64,000 nucleotides of DNA from Prosthecobacter debontii (GTDB lineage Bacteria > Verrucomicrobiota > Verrucomicrobiia > Verrucomicrobiales > Akkermansiaceae). A model generated the notes under the pieces. The model worked only from the letters and a program-made list of their open reading frames with translations, was not told the origin of the DNA and did no database searches. The DNA lies in the NCBI GenBank assembly GCA_945873125.1, contig CAMCBV010000013.1, positions 1 through 64,000 of the forward strand. Reading direction: 5' to 3'. Of the stretch, positions 45,501 to 52,843 are shown piece after piece. Made by a program: the position numbers and the translations under genes. The first letter of the stretch is position 1. Every line of letters begins with the position of its first letter.

Positions 45501-46091
45501 ACCACTCACCCACCATGCGTATTTGCCATTGTTGTTTACGGCGACGGGTTCCACGTGGACCTGGCGATCGTCGCCGGTGGCGAGGCTGCCCGCGGATACG
45601 AGAGGAATGGATGTCCCTGATGGGGTTTTTCGCACCAGACTGGGAGCGTCGGTGACGGACGTCGCAGTATTCGTTCCCGAAACGAGCCAGGAGAGGAAAC
45701 GTCCGCCACTCGCAGCCGCTTGCTCTTTCTGGCTGTAGGTAGGAGCTTTTGGACGTCCCGTCAAAATGCCTGAGGCTTCGTGGTCACTTCCCTCCCAACT
45801 CTTCCAAACGCCAGTGAGAGGCGGGTTGCTGGAGTCAATCACATCGGCCGGCGCTGTGACCCGCATGTCAGGTCCGCCATGTTTTTGCAACTCGCCGATG
45901 GCGATCATCAGTGCCATGCGCGCGTTTGCCTTCGCCACTGCCTGAGCCGCTCCCTGCGCTGAACTGCGCAACGAAACGGCAGAAAGGCTTAACAAGCCCA
46001 CGGCAATGATGGTGAGCAGGACCATCAGAAACAATGTAGCTACCAGTGCGAAGCCCCTATCATATGGATCTTTCGGAACGGGTTTATTCAT
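42528..46091 (-). CDS. Verru_Chthon cassette protein A-like giant prepilin-like protein
   Basis: 1187 aa. The N-terminus has a prepilin/type II secretion-like hydrophobic helix after a charged leader (DRGFALVATLFLMVLLTIIA, then VGLLSLSAVSLR), and the next block (AKANARMALMIAIGELQKHG, then GPDMRVTAPADVID) is what I remember of TIGR02600, Verru_Chthon cassette protein A. The large C-terminal region contains long beta-rich stretches, GDNQKAHVPKPFKPKNDD near 210, and an ending with FLSLSEFVNRQLSN and ARAWCEATVRRTRDFIDP. In Verrucomicrobium and Chthoniobacter these proteins occur in four-gene cassettes with three small prepilin-like partners; none of those is present here. Family assignment is from memory. 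Confidence 0.7.
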   Translation of the reverse strand: MNKPVPKDPYDRGFALVATLFLMVLLTIIAVGLLSLSAVSLRSSAQGAAQAVAKANARMALMIAIGELQKHGGPDMRVTAPADVIDSSNPPLTGVWKSWEGSDHEASGILTGRPKAPTYSQKEQAAASGGRFLSWLVSGTNTATSVTDAPSLVRKTPSGTSIPLVSAGSLATGDDRQVHVEPVAVNNNGKYAWWVSGDNQKAHVPKPFKPKNDDAAGWSDLVRSHSTADPEVFGLESLLADASPAEKTYTLSTADLYAKVGASPTPKQSFHDLSATSVGLLTNTATGGWRKDFSLLTEKWDEQPTTGLEFFKLSPTAHLQYTRPASNLDPRPPNSMLYHWSDYRASTLREFWARRGPIASWAKIKSYATLYKKMSSTSTNAPNINHQSWQDIGADTTQPNATLTFHDIRLMPQMARVQMIVSHYATTTGATSGKYRPAVLYTPIVTVWNPYSTKLTLNGTLMISPAYTWPLALRHNLTGAGAPSLAPEYWAVQGGSSFLDYRNKSLGTNQGIQDFAIVINQRPLVLEPGETRVFSPAAGSLQNSTAATRTSISLSPGIRTGVGMFWVLDRRIIGSGSVAPFDPNVVSLPGSVSMQVDAKFDVPSRSYLGRPVCGSAYQWFVDSAGSGRSHSWFQIFYDMADADNIYPPKIGLASATLAECSANPIPILSMTLGSRIANHNATATKGVVQAEPVVDFFSSNGEPRFTDLYPGNVNLLNCPWDFSVVEHSSGGDDMIPNVDNTTNSGYIVTGVRKAEGVSRIVAAELPTRPLASLAELTHMQMRALNPTPPYTGNVVANSDATPLIPKNSVVNSPANTRANSRSNEQQDDSYCANHVLFDDWFFSSIAPEPLAFGPAGGADLRQNYLDFLTGKDPLVNRAYRPIFGDATTDATAADKTYTDQVAPADSWKRIASRLEVEGMFNVNSTSVKAWRALLGHARNQKIPYTQPTGAINLSATTDYAFSRTSVAGDRAAGEAPQVAGEYADTTEFTGYRVLDDEMLDLLAEKIVEQVRLRGPFLSLSEFVNRQLSNDTNLALAGAIQAALNALTADADLNPFQVIQNESVASVALPFGATTLRDTGYVFPEAAVGHNTYGLPGWTRQADVLRPLAPILTARDDTFTIRTYGDSRSSDGKVLARAWCEATVRRTRDFIDPADKPDIITQPVSQMNLTHGRKFEIISFRWLNHNEV

Positions 46092-46160
46092 GCAGATGAG
46101 AATTTTTTGCGCCTGTGATAAATGTTAACTTTAAGATGACACTCTACCACCACAAAATGA

Positions 46161-46211
46161 CAAACATTTTTCCCATTGAAACTTGTCCTAATTTCCGATA
46201 GTTATCTGGGC
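46161..46211 (+). repeat. 51-bp direct repeat, copy 2, at the regulator start
   Basis: It occupies most of the divergent intergenic region between the prepilin-like gene and the regulator, so it includes the likely promoter/operator of both. It ends at base 46211, next to the GTG start. See copy 1 at 41655-41705. Confidence 0.8.
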
Positions 46212-47273
46212 GTGAAAACATTTCATGTATTAACTGCCGCTGAGCAAGTCGGAGAATACCTGCGGGATGAACTTTGCCGCGGGGCCTGGGGCGGGCGGAT
46301 GCCCGGGGGCTCGCGTCTGGCGACTGAATTGGGGGTCGGGCGCGACACGGTGGAGGCGGCGCTGCAGATTCTGGAGCGTGATGGGTTGCTGGTGCCTCAG
46401 GGTGCGGGCCGAAGACGGCGGATCGAGCTGCCCGAGGGCGGAGTGGCGCGTCCGATGCGGGTGGCGATCCTGGTGACTGATCGTTTGAGTGAGGGACACA
46501 TCATCGAATTGTTCCACTTGCTCGTGGAGGCAGGTCATCAACCCTTCCACGCCACGAAGACGCTCCTCGAGCTTGGCATGGATCTGGGGCGCGTCGCCCG
46601 CTTGGTCAATCGGACCGAGGCGGATGCGTGGATCGTAGCGGCTGGCTCGCGTGAGATCTTGGAATGGTTTTCCCGGCAACCCAAGCCAGCCTTCGCGCTG
46701 TTCGGACGTCGGGGGCAGGTTTCAATCGCCGCCGCAGGACCGGACAAGGAGCCTCTCTTCGCAGCTGCCACTGACCGCTTGATCAAGCTCGGTCATCGGC
46801 GTATCTCGCTGGTGTGTCGAAGCCAGAGACGCTTGCCGCAACCGGGTCCCCCCGAGCGAGCGTTTCTGGATAAGTTGGCGGCCCACGGCATTACAACGGG
46901 TGACTTCAACCTACCGGACTGGGAAGAGAGTAAGGAGGGGTTTCTGACCCTGCTTGATGCGCTATTCAGCACCACGCCGCCAACCGCACTGATTCTCGAA
47001 GAAGCGTATCTCTACAACGCGGCGTTCCACTATCTGGCTAAGCGGGGTCTGCGGGTACCAGAAGACGTTTCGCTGATCTGCACCGATTACAATCCGGACT
47101 TCGCTTGGTGCGAGCCGTCGGTCGCCCAAATCCACTGGGACTACCGTCCGGTGGTGCGGCGCGTGGTGAGATGGGCGGCGAACGTGAGCCAAGGCAAGGA
47201 CGACCGGCGCCAGACGCTGACCAAGGCGGAGTTCATCTCAGGCGGGACAATCGGACCAGCGAAAATTAAGTAG
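46212..47273 (+). CDS. GntR-type DNA-binding / LacI-type ligand-binding transcriptional regulator
   Basis: 353 aa from GTG 46212 (MKTFHVLTAAEQVGEYLRDE). A TTG at 46176 in frame would add 12 residues (MKLVLISDSYLG) encoded by the repeat, and is less likely. N-terminal winged helix of the GntR family: MPGGSRLATELGVGRDTVEA and ALQILERDGLLVPQGAGRRR. Residues about 85-350 form a LacI/PBP1-like sugar-binding domain (VAILVTDRLSEGHII ... TDRLIKLGHRRISLVCRSQR ... GLRVPEDVSLICTDYNPDFAW). This AraR-like architecture is typical of sugar-responsive repressors. It is divergent from the whole island and its most plausible local regulator. Confidence 0.87.
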   Translation: MKTFHVLTAAEQVGEYLRDELCRGAWGGRMPGGSRLATELGVGRDTVEAALQILERDGLLVPQGAGRRRRIELPEGGVARPMRVAILVTDRLSEGHIIELFHLLVEAGHQPFHATKTLLELGMDLGRVARLVNRTEADAWIVAAGSREILEWFSRQPKPAFALFGRRGQVSIAAAGPDKEPLFAAATDRLIKLGHRRISLVCRSQRRLPQPGPPERAFLDKLAAHGITTGDFNLPDWEESKEGFLTLLDALFSTTPPTALILEEAYLYNAAFHYLAKRGLRVPEDVSLICTDYNPDFAWCEPSVAQIHWDYRPVVRRVVRWAANVSQGKDDRRQTLTKAEFISGGTIGPAKIK

Positions 47274-47409
47274 AGAGGAAAGTTTTGGATACATGTCGCA
47301 TGCGCGGATTGGGATTCAAGAGTTCCGGCCGTTTTCGGCAAATCTTTCTAGCAATCGGTCTAACTCCATTGACAGCTCTTGGTAAGCTTATTTCAATCAA
47401 GTCACCGTT

Positions 47410-47949
47410 ATGCTCTCCGAACTTGAACTGCTTCTTGATGTCACTCGGCGACTTGAGGAGGCTGGACTCGAATATATGCTGACTGGATCGATGGCTCTGA
47501 ACCATTATGCACAGCCTCGCATGACTCGCGACATCGATATTGTGATCGCGCTTCTTTTTAAGGATCTTGAGTTGTTACCGCGGGTTTTCGGCGAAGATTT
47601 TTATTTCAGTGAAGAAGCGGCTCGCGGAGCCGTGCTCAATCAGTCGTCTTTCAATCTCATCCACAACGAGAGCTTGGTAAAGGTTGATTTCATGATTCGT
47701 AAACGCGAGGACTACCGTCTTGTAGAGTTTGAACGGCGCCAGAGGATCGAGGTAATGGGACAATCTCTATGGATTGTCAGCAAAGAAGACCTCATTCTTT
47801 CCAAGCTCGATTGGGCAAGGGAATCTCTAAGCCAAAGACAATTATCGGATGTGGAAAATCTCCTCGCCACCGGAGTCGATAAAAGCTACTTAGAAACATG
47901 GTCTCAAAAATTGAACCTGACCGATATGCTGATACGGGTTTCTCCATAG
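47410..47949 (+). CDS. nucleotidyltransferase-fold protein (AbiEii/MNT-like; possible toxin)
   Basis: 179 aa. The fold signature is clear: G26-S27 in YMLTGSMALNHYAQPRMT followed by D41-x-D43 (RDIDIVI), and a third acidic residue D93 in LVKVDFMI, the usual metal-binding triad of DNA-polymerase-beta-like nucleotidyltransferases. Then RQRIEVMGQSLWIVSKEDLI and LSKLDWARE, frequent in the DUF6036/AbiEii-type group. It overlaps a small downstream gene by 52 bp in another frame. A toxin-antitoxin or tRNA-nucleotidyl-transfer role is inferred from relatives, not shown. Confidence 0.75.
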   Translation: MLSELELLLDVTRRLEEAGLEYMLTGSMALNHYAQPRMTRDIDIVIALLFKDLELLPRVFGEDFYFSEEAARGAVLNQSSFNLIHNESLVKVDFMIRKREDYRLVEFERRQRIEVMGQSLWIVSKEDLILSKLDWARESLSQRQLSDVENLLATGVDKSYLETWSQKLNLTDMLIRVSP

Positions 47950-48152
47950 CGGATACACCGGCGCATTTGAACAACCTCCTCTTCCAGAAAATGATGGAGA
48001 AATCAGGAGCAGAGCGTCTCGTTATTGGTTGCCAGATGACCGATACGGCACGAGAACTTGTCTGGTCGGGGATTCCTAAGAATCTAACCGAACCAGAACG
48101 TCGCCAAGTATTTTTTCAGAGATTCTATGGTATTAGTCTCTCAATGATTTAG
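47898..48152 (+). CDS. small helical partner of the nucleotidyltransferase
   Basis: 84 aa, starting (ATG 47898) inside the previous gene. The sequence (TPAHLNNLLFQKMMEKSGAE, MTDTARELVWSGIPKNLTEP, FFQRFYGISLS) is alpha-helical and matches my memory of the short proteins often encoded next to DUF6036-like nucleotidyltransferases. Function unknown; antitoxin or regulatory partner is the simplest guess. The overlapping start is not strongly supported by an RBS, and a later start inside the frame cannot be excluded. Confidence 0.6.
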   Translation: MVSKIEPDRYADTGFSIADTPAHLNNLLFQKMMEKSGAERLVIGCQMTDTARELVWSGIPKNLTEPERRQVFFQRFYGISLSMI

Positions 48153-48359
48153 AGATAAAAAGTAAGCGTTGAGAGTTCCGCACCACCCCCTCACTTCCGC
48201 TCAGGAATCAACAAACTAGGTTCGGTGCCAACCAGATGGGATGCATTGGATTAAATCGCTAGGCAAGGAAGAGACAGAGGCATCTGCTAACTTTTTCTAA
48301 AATCTACAATCGGAAATCACCGTTTAGCCTGATGCCGTGAGACACGGCAGCTCTTACCA

Positions 48360-48483
48360 GACTGTTTCTCAAAAGTCCGTGCAGCAAAGGGATGTTTTAA
48401 AGGTTTGGATTTCGTGCCGCTTCGCGGAAATTATTTTCGGCGTTCCGGCCTGCGAAAGCCGATTTTTGCGTTGTTCTTCCGCC
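48360..48483 (+). repeat. relic of the MITE-like repeat (left part only)
   Basis: It starts GACTGTTTCTCAAAAGTCC and aligns with the left 125 bp of 49459-49671 (shared CAAAGGGA, AGGTTT, CGCGG and TGCGTTGTTCTTC blocks). No matching right terminal repeat was found, so it is truncated or strongly diverged. Confidence 0.6.
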
Positions 48484-48579
48484 GTCGCCCTGCGGGCTAT
48501 GGCGGACAAGTCGGTTGTGGATGTTTAAGAAATTGTTTGGTCGTAAAATGTGGCGGCGGTTAGACTGGATTTTCACTGA

Positions 48580-48636
48580 GGACCGCGTGAGTCCACTCGC
48601 GCAGTGGATCAGAGCGCGAGTGGACTCACGCGGTCC
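48580..48636. repeat. perfect 23-bp inverted repeat with 11-nt loop
   Basis: Arms 48580-48602 and 48614-48636 are fully complementary (GGACCGCGTGAGTCCACTCG at the left). The stem is GC-rich and is followed by ATTTTTCTTT on the plus strand, so it could act as a terminator for the upstream genes, but its length and perfect symmetry are more like a mobile-element or recombination site. Confidence 0.85.
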
Positions 48637-48690
48637 ATTTTTCTTTGGAGGAGGCAATGACATTTATGCCATTTATCAGATGAGCCGCAC

Positions 48691-49260
48691 CTACCTGCTT
48701 TGACAAACCCATTGCTGGCTCCACTTCTCCACCATGCGCATCATGGAGGGTTCGGTGGTGAGTGTTTTCACTCCATCCAATTTCACCCATCGCAGGTCGT
48801 GTGACTCTTCACTAACCGTAAAATCCAGGCAGCCGTTGGCTCGCAGAACGTAGCGAACATCATAGTGAAAATGCGCAGGATCTCCCTTGCGTTCCGGGAT
48901 GAGGTGGATATCGATATCGAAGATCCCATGACCCACGTGTGAGAAATCTGTTAGACCGGATTCTTCTTCCGCCTCTTTCATGGCGACGCCAAGCACATCA
49001 CTATCGCCATCGGCGTGACCACCTAACTGCAACCAGCGATCGAGTTTGCGGTGATGTGTGAGCAATACCTCGTTACCATCCGCATTCACCACCCATGCGG
49101 AACCGGTGATGTGACCGATCGCCAGCGAACGCTCAAAACAACGAGGTTCCGATTTTACGAAGCGGGTGAAATCACGGATCACATCGGACTCTTCCGGATG
49201 ACGCGATGCGTATTCTGAGAGTTGATCCAGTAGTGATTGGCGGTGCACGCGGCGGATCAT
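48691..49260 (-). CDS. NUDIX hydrolase
   Basis: 189 aa from ATG 49260 (MIRRVHRQSLLDQLSEYASR); the frame to 49332 adds a hydrophobic extension without support. NUDIX box: LGGHADGDSDVLGVAMKEAE followed by EESGL, the GGHADGD variant with the essential EExxG intact. Flanking strands (AIGHITGSAWVVNADGNEVL, HYDVRYVLRANG) fit the fold. Probably a house-cleaning or nucleotide-derivative pyrophosphatase; the substrate cannot be read from sequence. Confidence 0.85.
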   Translation of the reverse strand: MIRRVHRQSLLDQLSEYASRHPEESDVIRDFTRFVKSEPRCFERSLAIGHITGSAWVVNADGNEVLLTHHRKLDRWLQLGGHADGDSDVLGVAMKEAEEESGLTDFSHVGHGIFDIDIHLIPERKGDPAHFHYDVRYVLRANGCLDFTVSEESHDLRWVKLDGVKTLTTEPSMMRMVEKWSQQWVCQSR

Positions 49261-49351
49261 GTGCGGGTATCGTAAAAAAGCAAGCAGCCCTATGCACCAT
49301 GTAATCCAGTGAGATCTAGTTGGGAGAACCACAGATATTCTATGAAGATTA

Positions 49352-49459
49352 AACCACGAATTACGCGAATATCACGAATTCATAGAACCGAATACCTAAA
49401 GTCAGAAATTTAATTTCGAAATATTATCGTCATTCGAGAAATTCGGGAAATTCGTGGTT
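49352..49459. repeat. short dispersed-type repeat with ends AACCACGAATT / AATTCGTGGTT
   Basis: The ends are 11-bp inverted repeats and the interior has several ACGAATT/AATTCG-like units. Similar ACGAATT-rich repeats are common between genes in some Verrucomicrobia (recollection). Intergenic filler or a miniature element. Confidence 0.5.
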
Positions 49460-49671
49460 AGACTGGTTGCCAAAAGTCCTTACGCAAAAGGGAGATTTTT
49501 TAGGTTTTGAATTTTACCGCTCTCGCGGGAGTTTTGCTACAGTCCCGGCGATGGAGTCACGATTTCTGCGTTGTTCTTCAGTTGCGGATATTCATCCGCG
49601 CCCTCATCACGCCTTGAACTCGTGACTCCATCGCTCGGCCTTTTACGCAAGGAATTTTGGCAAACAGTCTA
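49459..49671. mobile_element. MITE-like element with 33-bp terminal inverted repeats at a TA target
   Basis: 213 bp including one flanking TA on each side. Left end 49459-49491 and right end 49639-49671 pair with a few mismatches (TAGACTGGTTGCCAAAAGTC against TAGACTGTTTGCCAAAATTC). An inner 15-bp inverted repeat (GCGATGGAGTCACGA; 49548-49562 and 49620-49634) is perfect. There is no transposase gene. The TA duplication suggests mobilisation by an IS630/Tc1-mariner-type transposase. Confidence 0.75.
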
Positions 49672-49741
49672 AAAAAAACTAGCGCGATCGCTCTAGAATT
49701 TCCGTATTTTCACAAAGATAGCGGTTTCAACTTTTCACCAC

Positions 49742-49777
49742 AAAAAAGCCGCCCCGGGAATGAACCCGAGGCGGCTT
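49742..49777 (-). terminator. intrinsic terminator of the pyruvate phosphate dikinase gene
   Basis: On the minus strand, AAGCCGCC and GGCGGCTT arms (49770-49777 with 49746-49753) plus an inner CGGG/CCCG pair, followed by TTTTTT. It lies about 95 bp after the dikinase stop. Confidence 0.85.
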
Positions 49778-49870
49778 GTGATGTTTTAAATGGCAGAGCG
49801 TTTAAAGATTGACGGATTGATTAGACTTTCCAGTCCGTCCATCTCCGCTGCCCTGCGATTGCAGCCAGGT

Positions 49871-52705
49871 TTACTTTTTCTTGGCGACTTTCTTCTTCGC
49901 TTTGACAGCTGGTTGCTTTGGAGTGGAGCCATCTGCAATCGCTGCCTGTGCAGCAGCAAGGCGGGCGACCGGCACGCGGTAAGGCGAGCAGGAAACATAA
50001 GCGAGACCGAGCTTGTGGCAGAAGTTCACGGAATCCGGATCACCTCCGTGCTCACCGCAGATACCAAGCTTGATGTTCTTCTTGGTGGAGCGGCCTTTGG
50101 CGACAGCGATTTCCATCAAATGGCCAACACCGGTGGTATCGAGTGAAGCGAACGGATTCTTCGGATAGATATCGTTTTCCTGGTAGCTATTGAGGAACGA
50201 GCCCATGTCGTCGCGGCTAACGCCGAGTGCGGTCTGGGTAAGGTCGTTCGTACCAAAGGAGAAGAACTCGGCATGTTTAGCGATTTCATCAGCGGTGACG
50301 CAACCGCGAGGAACTTCGATCATGGTGCCAACGAGGTAGTCGAACTTCACACCTTTGGCGGCTTTCACTTCTTTGGCAACGCGGTGGATGATTGCAACTT
50401 GGAGCTCGAGCTCACGGGCATAACCGACGAGTGGGACCATGACTTCCGGTTTTACAGGGATACCTTTTTTCACGCACTCAGCCGCAGCTTCGAAGATGGC
50501 TTGCGCCTGCATCTCGGCGATCTCCGGATAGGAGATGGCAAGACGGCAACCACGGTGACCGAGCATCGGGTTGAACTCGTGGAGGTCGTGAACACGCTGC
50601 ATGATGTCATCGACTTTCACACCGAGTTTCTTCGCGAGGTCAAGCTGCTGCTCTTTGCTATGTGGAAGGAATTCGTGAAGCGGTGGGTCCAGAAGACGAA
50701 TGGTCGCAGGCTTGCCCTCGAGCGCTTTGAAGATGCCTAAGAAATCTTTGCGCTGATGAGGAAGGAGTTTCTTGAGGGCTTTCTTGCGGTCAGCTTCGTT
50801 GGTGGCGAGGATCATCTCACGCATCGAATCGATACGATCACCTTCGAAGAACATATGCTCAGTACGGGTCAGGCCGATGCCTTCGGCACCGAACGCAACC
50901 GCGTTCTTAACTTGCTCGGGAGTATCCGCATTGGTGCGAACACCCATGCGGGTTGCCTGTGAGCACCAGTCCATCAGTTTGACGAAATTTTTGTATTTCT
51001 CGGTGCTTTGTGAAGCCTTCTTGTTGAAGATCAAACCTGTGATGATTTCAGAAGGTTCGGTAGCGAGTTCACCGGCGTAAACCGTTCCGGCCGTTCCGTC
51101 GATGGAGAGGTAGTCGCCTTCTTTGAAGGTCTTGCCACCCGCTTTGACGGTTTTCTTGTCGTAATCCACTTCAACGCCCGAAGCACCGCAGACGCAAACT
51201 TTGCCCATCTGGCGAGCTACAAGAGCGGCGTGTGAGGATACCCCACCCCGTGAAGTAAGAATACCCTCGGCAGCGATCATGCCGCGAAGGTCTTCTGGAG
51301 AAGTTTCCACACGAACGAGGAGGACTTTTTCACCTTTTTCAGCAGCGACGACGGCGCGCTCTGCGTTCAGGTAGATTTTTCCGGAAGCCGCGCCCGGTCC
51401 TGCTGGAAGGCCTTTGGCGATGACGGTAGCTTTTTTCGCTTCGTTGATGTCGAAGACCGGAGCAAGGAGTTGGTCGAGCTGATCGGCTGGGTTGCGCATG
51501 ACAGCGGTTTTCCAATCGATGAGTTTTTCTTTCACCATGTCGGCAGCGAACTTGAGACCGGCAGCGGCGGTGCGCTTGCCGTTACGGGTTTGAAGCATGA
51601 ACAGCTTGCCTTCCTGGATGGTGAACTCAACGTCCTGCACATCGCGGAAATGTTTTTCAAGAATCTGGCGAACCTTCATCAGCTCTTTGAATGCGGCTGG
51701 AAGAGCTTTCTGCATACCTGAAACCGGATCTGGAGTGCGGACACCGGCGACGACGTCTTCGCCTTGTGCGTTCACGAGGAACTCACCGTAGAGAACGTTT
51801 TCACCATTCGCAGGGTTACGTGTGAAGGCAACGCCAGAGCCAGAGTTGGAGCCGGTGTTTCCGAAGACCATTGCTTGCACGTTAACCGCGGTGCCCCATG
51901 CGGCAGGAATACCGTATTTGCGGCGATAAACGATCGCACGGTCATTCATCCATGAGCTGAACACAGCGCCGGCTGCTCCTTCGAGCTGTTCCCATGGATC
52001 TTCAGGGAAACCTTTTCCGGTGCGGTCTTTGACCAGTTTTTTAAACAAAGCAACGAGTGCCTTGTTGTCATCTGCCGTAAGATCGGAATCTACGATATCT
52101 TTTTTATAGGCCTTGTGTTTATAAGACTCGATGGCGTGTTCAAACGGCTCGTGATCTTCGTTTGGAAGTTTCTGCACACCAAGCACGACGTCGCCATACA
52201 TTTGAATGAAGCGGCGATAGCAGTCCCATGCGAAACGCTCGTTTTTCGTCGCCTTGGAGAGAGCTTCAACCGTATGGTCATTGAGGCCAAGGTTGAGTAC
52301 GGTGTCCATCATGCCCGGCATCGAGTCACGCGCACCGGAGCGAACGGCGAGAAGAAGAGGGAAACCTTTTGAGTCACCGAACTTGTAGCCCATGATTTTC
52401 TCCATGTTGGCAACACCTGCTTCCATCTGGGCACGGAGAACTTTCGGATAGGTTTTCTTGTGATCGTAATAGTAAGTGCAGACCTCGGTGGTGATCGTGA
52501 AGCCAGCTGGAACAGGAAGACCGATGAGGGTCATCTCGGCAAGGTTGGCACCCTTACCTCCGAGCAGTTCTTTCATTTTGCCGTGTCCATCGGCTTTACC
52601 TGCTCCCCAGGTGTAAACGTATTTGGTTTCTTTAACGGAGGAGTTCTTCGCGGCGGATTTCTTCGCGGCCGGTTTTTTGACTACGGTCTTCTTCTTAGTT
52701 GGCAT
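49871..52705 (-). CDS. ppdK: pyruvate, phosphate dikinase
   Basis: 944 aa; family members are usually about 880. It interconverts pyruvate and PEP with ATP and phosphate in the cytoplasm. Domains: ATP-grasp (about 30-360; [30 protein letters not shown]), the swivelling phosphohistidine domain with [19 protein letters not shown] (His492), and the PEP/pyruvate TIM barrel ([40 protein letters not shown] with catalytic Cys883). Unusual points are a Lys/Ala-rich N-terminal extension of about 27 aa ([20 protein letters not shown]) and a matching basic C-terminal tail ([11 protein letters not shown]). Single-gene unit with its own terminator. Confidence 0.97.
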   Translation of the reverse strand: MPTKKKTVVKKPAAKKSAAKNSSVKETKYVYTWGAGKADGHGKMKELLGGKGANLAEMTLIGLPVPAGFTITTEVCTYYYDHKKTYPKVLRAQMEAGVANMEKIMGYKFGDSKGFPLLLAVRSGARDSMPGMMDTVLNLGLNDHTVEALSKATKNERFAWDCYRRFIQMYGDVVLGVQKLPNEDHEPFEHAIESYKHKAYKKDIVDSDLTADDNKALVALFKKLVKDRTGKGFPEDPWEQLEGAAGAVFSSWMNDRAIVYRRKYGIPAAWGTAVNVQAMVFGNTGSNSGSGVAFTRNPANGENVLYGEFLVNAQGEDVVAGVRTPDPVSGMQKALPAAFKELMKVRQILEKHFRDVQDVEFTIQEGKLFMLQTRNGKRTAAAGLKFAADMVKEKLIDWKTAVMRNPADQLDQLLAPVFDINEAKKATVIAKGLPAGPGAASGKIYLNAERAVVAAEKGEKVLLVRVETSPEDLRGMIAAEGILTSRGGVSSHAALVARQMGKVCVCGASGVEVDYDKKTVKAGGKTFKEGDYLSIDGTAGTVYAGELATEPSEIITGLIFNKKASQSTEKYKNFVKLMDWCSQATRMGVRTNADTPEQVKNAVAFGAEGIGLTRTEHMFFEGDRIDSMREMILATNEADRKKALKKLLPHQRKDFLGIFKALEGKPATIRLLDPPLHEFLPHSKEQQLDLAKKLGVKVDDIMQRVHDLHEFNPMLGHRGCRLAISYPEIAEMQAQAIFEAAAECVKKGIPVKPEVMVPLVGYARELELQVAIIHRVAKEVKAAKGVKFDYLVGTMIEVPRGCVTADEIAKHAEFFSFGTNDLTQTALGVSRDDMGSFLNSYQENDIYPKNPFASLDTTGVGHLMEIAVAKGRSTKKNIKLGICGEHGGDPDSVNFCHKLGLAYVSCSPYRVPVARLAAAQAAIADGSTPKQPAVKAKKKVAKKK

Positions 52706-52789
52706 CGTGGTTGTTATTGTCGGGTTGGATATCGCACCTTGGAAACATATCTGGACAGCAAGTCCTGAATGAAGTGGGCGCGGGGCGGC

Positions 52790-52817
52790 AGGCTATCAGC
52801 AGATGCCTTGCTGTCAA
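52790..52817 (-). promoter_or_regulatory. candidate sigma-70 promoter of ppdK
   Basis: TTGACA (minus strand, 52812-52817), 16 bp, TAGCCT (52790-52795), about 85 bp before the dikinase start. The -35 is perfect and the -10 weak. Confidence 0.4.
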
Positions 52818-52843
52818 TCGGCCAATTACCGATAATACGGAAT

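Larger units (their letters stand above)
48153..48690. other. 538-bp non-coding gap with MITE relic and perfect inverted repeat
   Basis: No credible gene. From 48360 to about 48483 it holds a diverged copy of the MITE-like repeat found intact at 49459-49671, and at 48580-48636 a perfect inverted repeat. The short frames at 48337-48528 and 48515-48703 lie within these repeats and are not accepted as genes. Confidence 0.7.
49261..49870. other. 610-bp non-coding gap with nested repeats and a terminator
   Basis: Contains an inverted-repeat element (49352-49459), a MITE-like element inserted at its right end (49459-49671), a near-palindrome around GCGATCGC at about 49680-49697, and the terminator of the dikinase gene (49742-49777). 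No gene was seen. Confidence 0.75.

Noticed and set aside
47370-47405. Promoter for the nucleotidyltransferase gene
   Set aside because: A TTGACA is present but no acceptable -10 hexamer follows at the proper distance.
48580-48636. Reading the perfect inverted repeat as a simple intrinsic terminator
   Set aside because: The stem is too long and too perfect and the following T-run is interrupted; termination may occur but does not explain the structure.
48337-48703. Two short plus-strand frames in the repeat-rich gap
   Set aside because: They lie in the MITE relic and the inverted repeat; no ribosome-binding site or domain.
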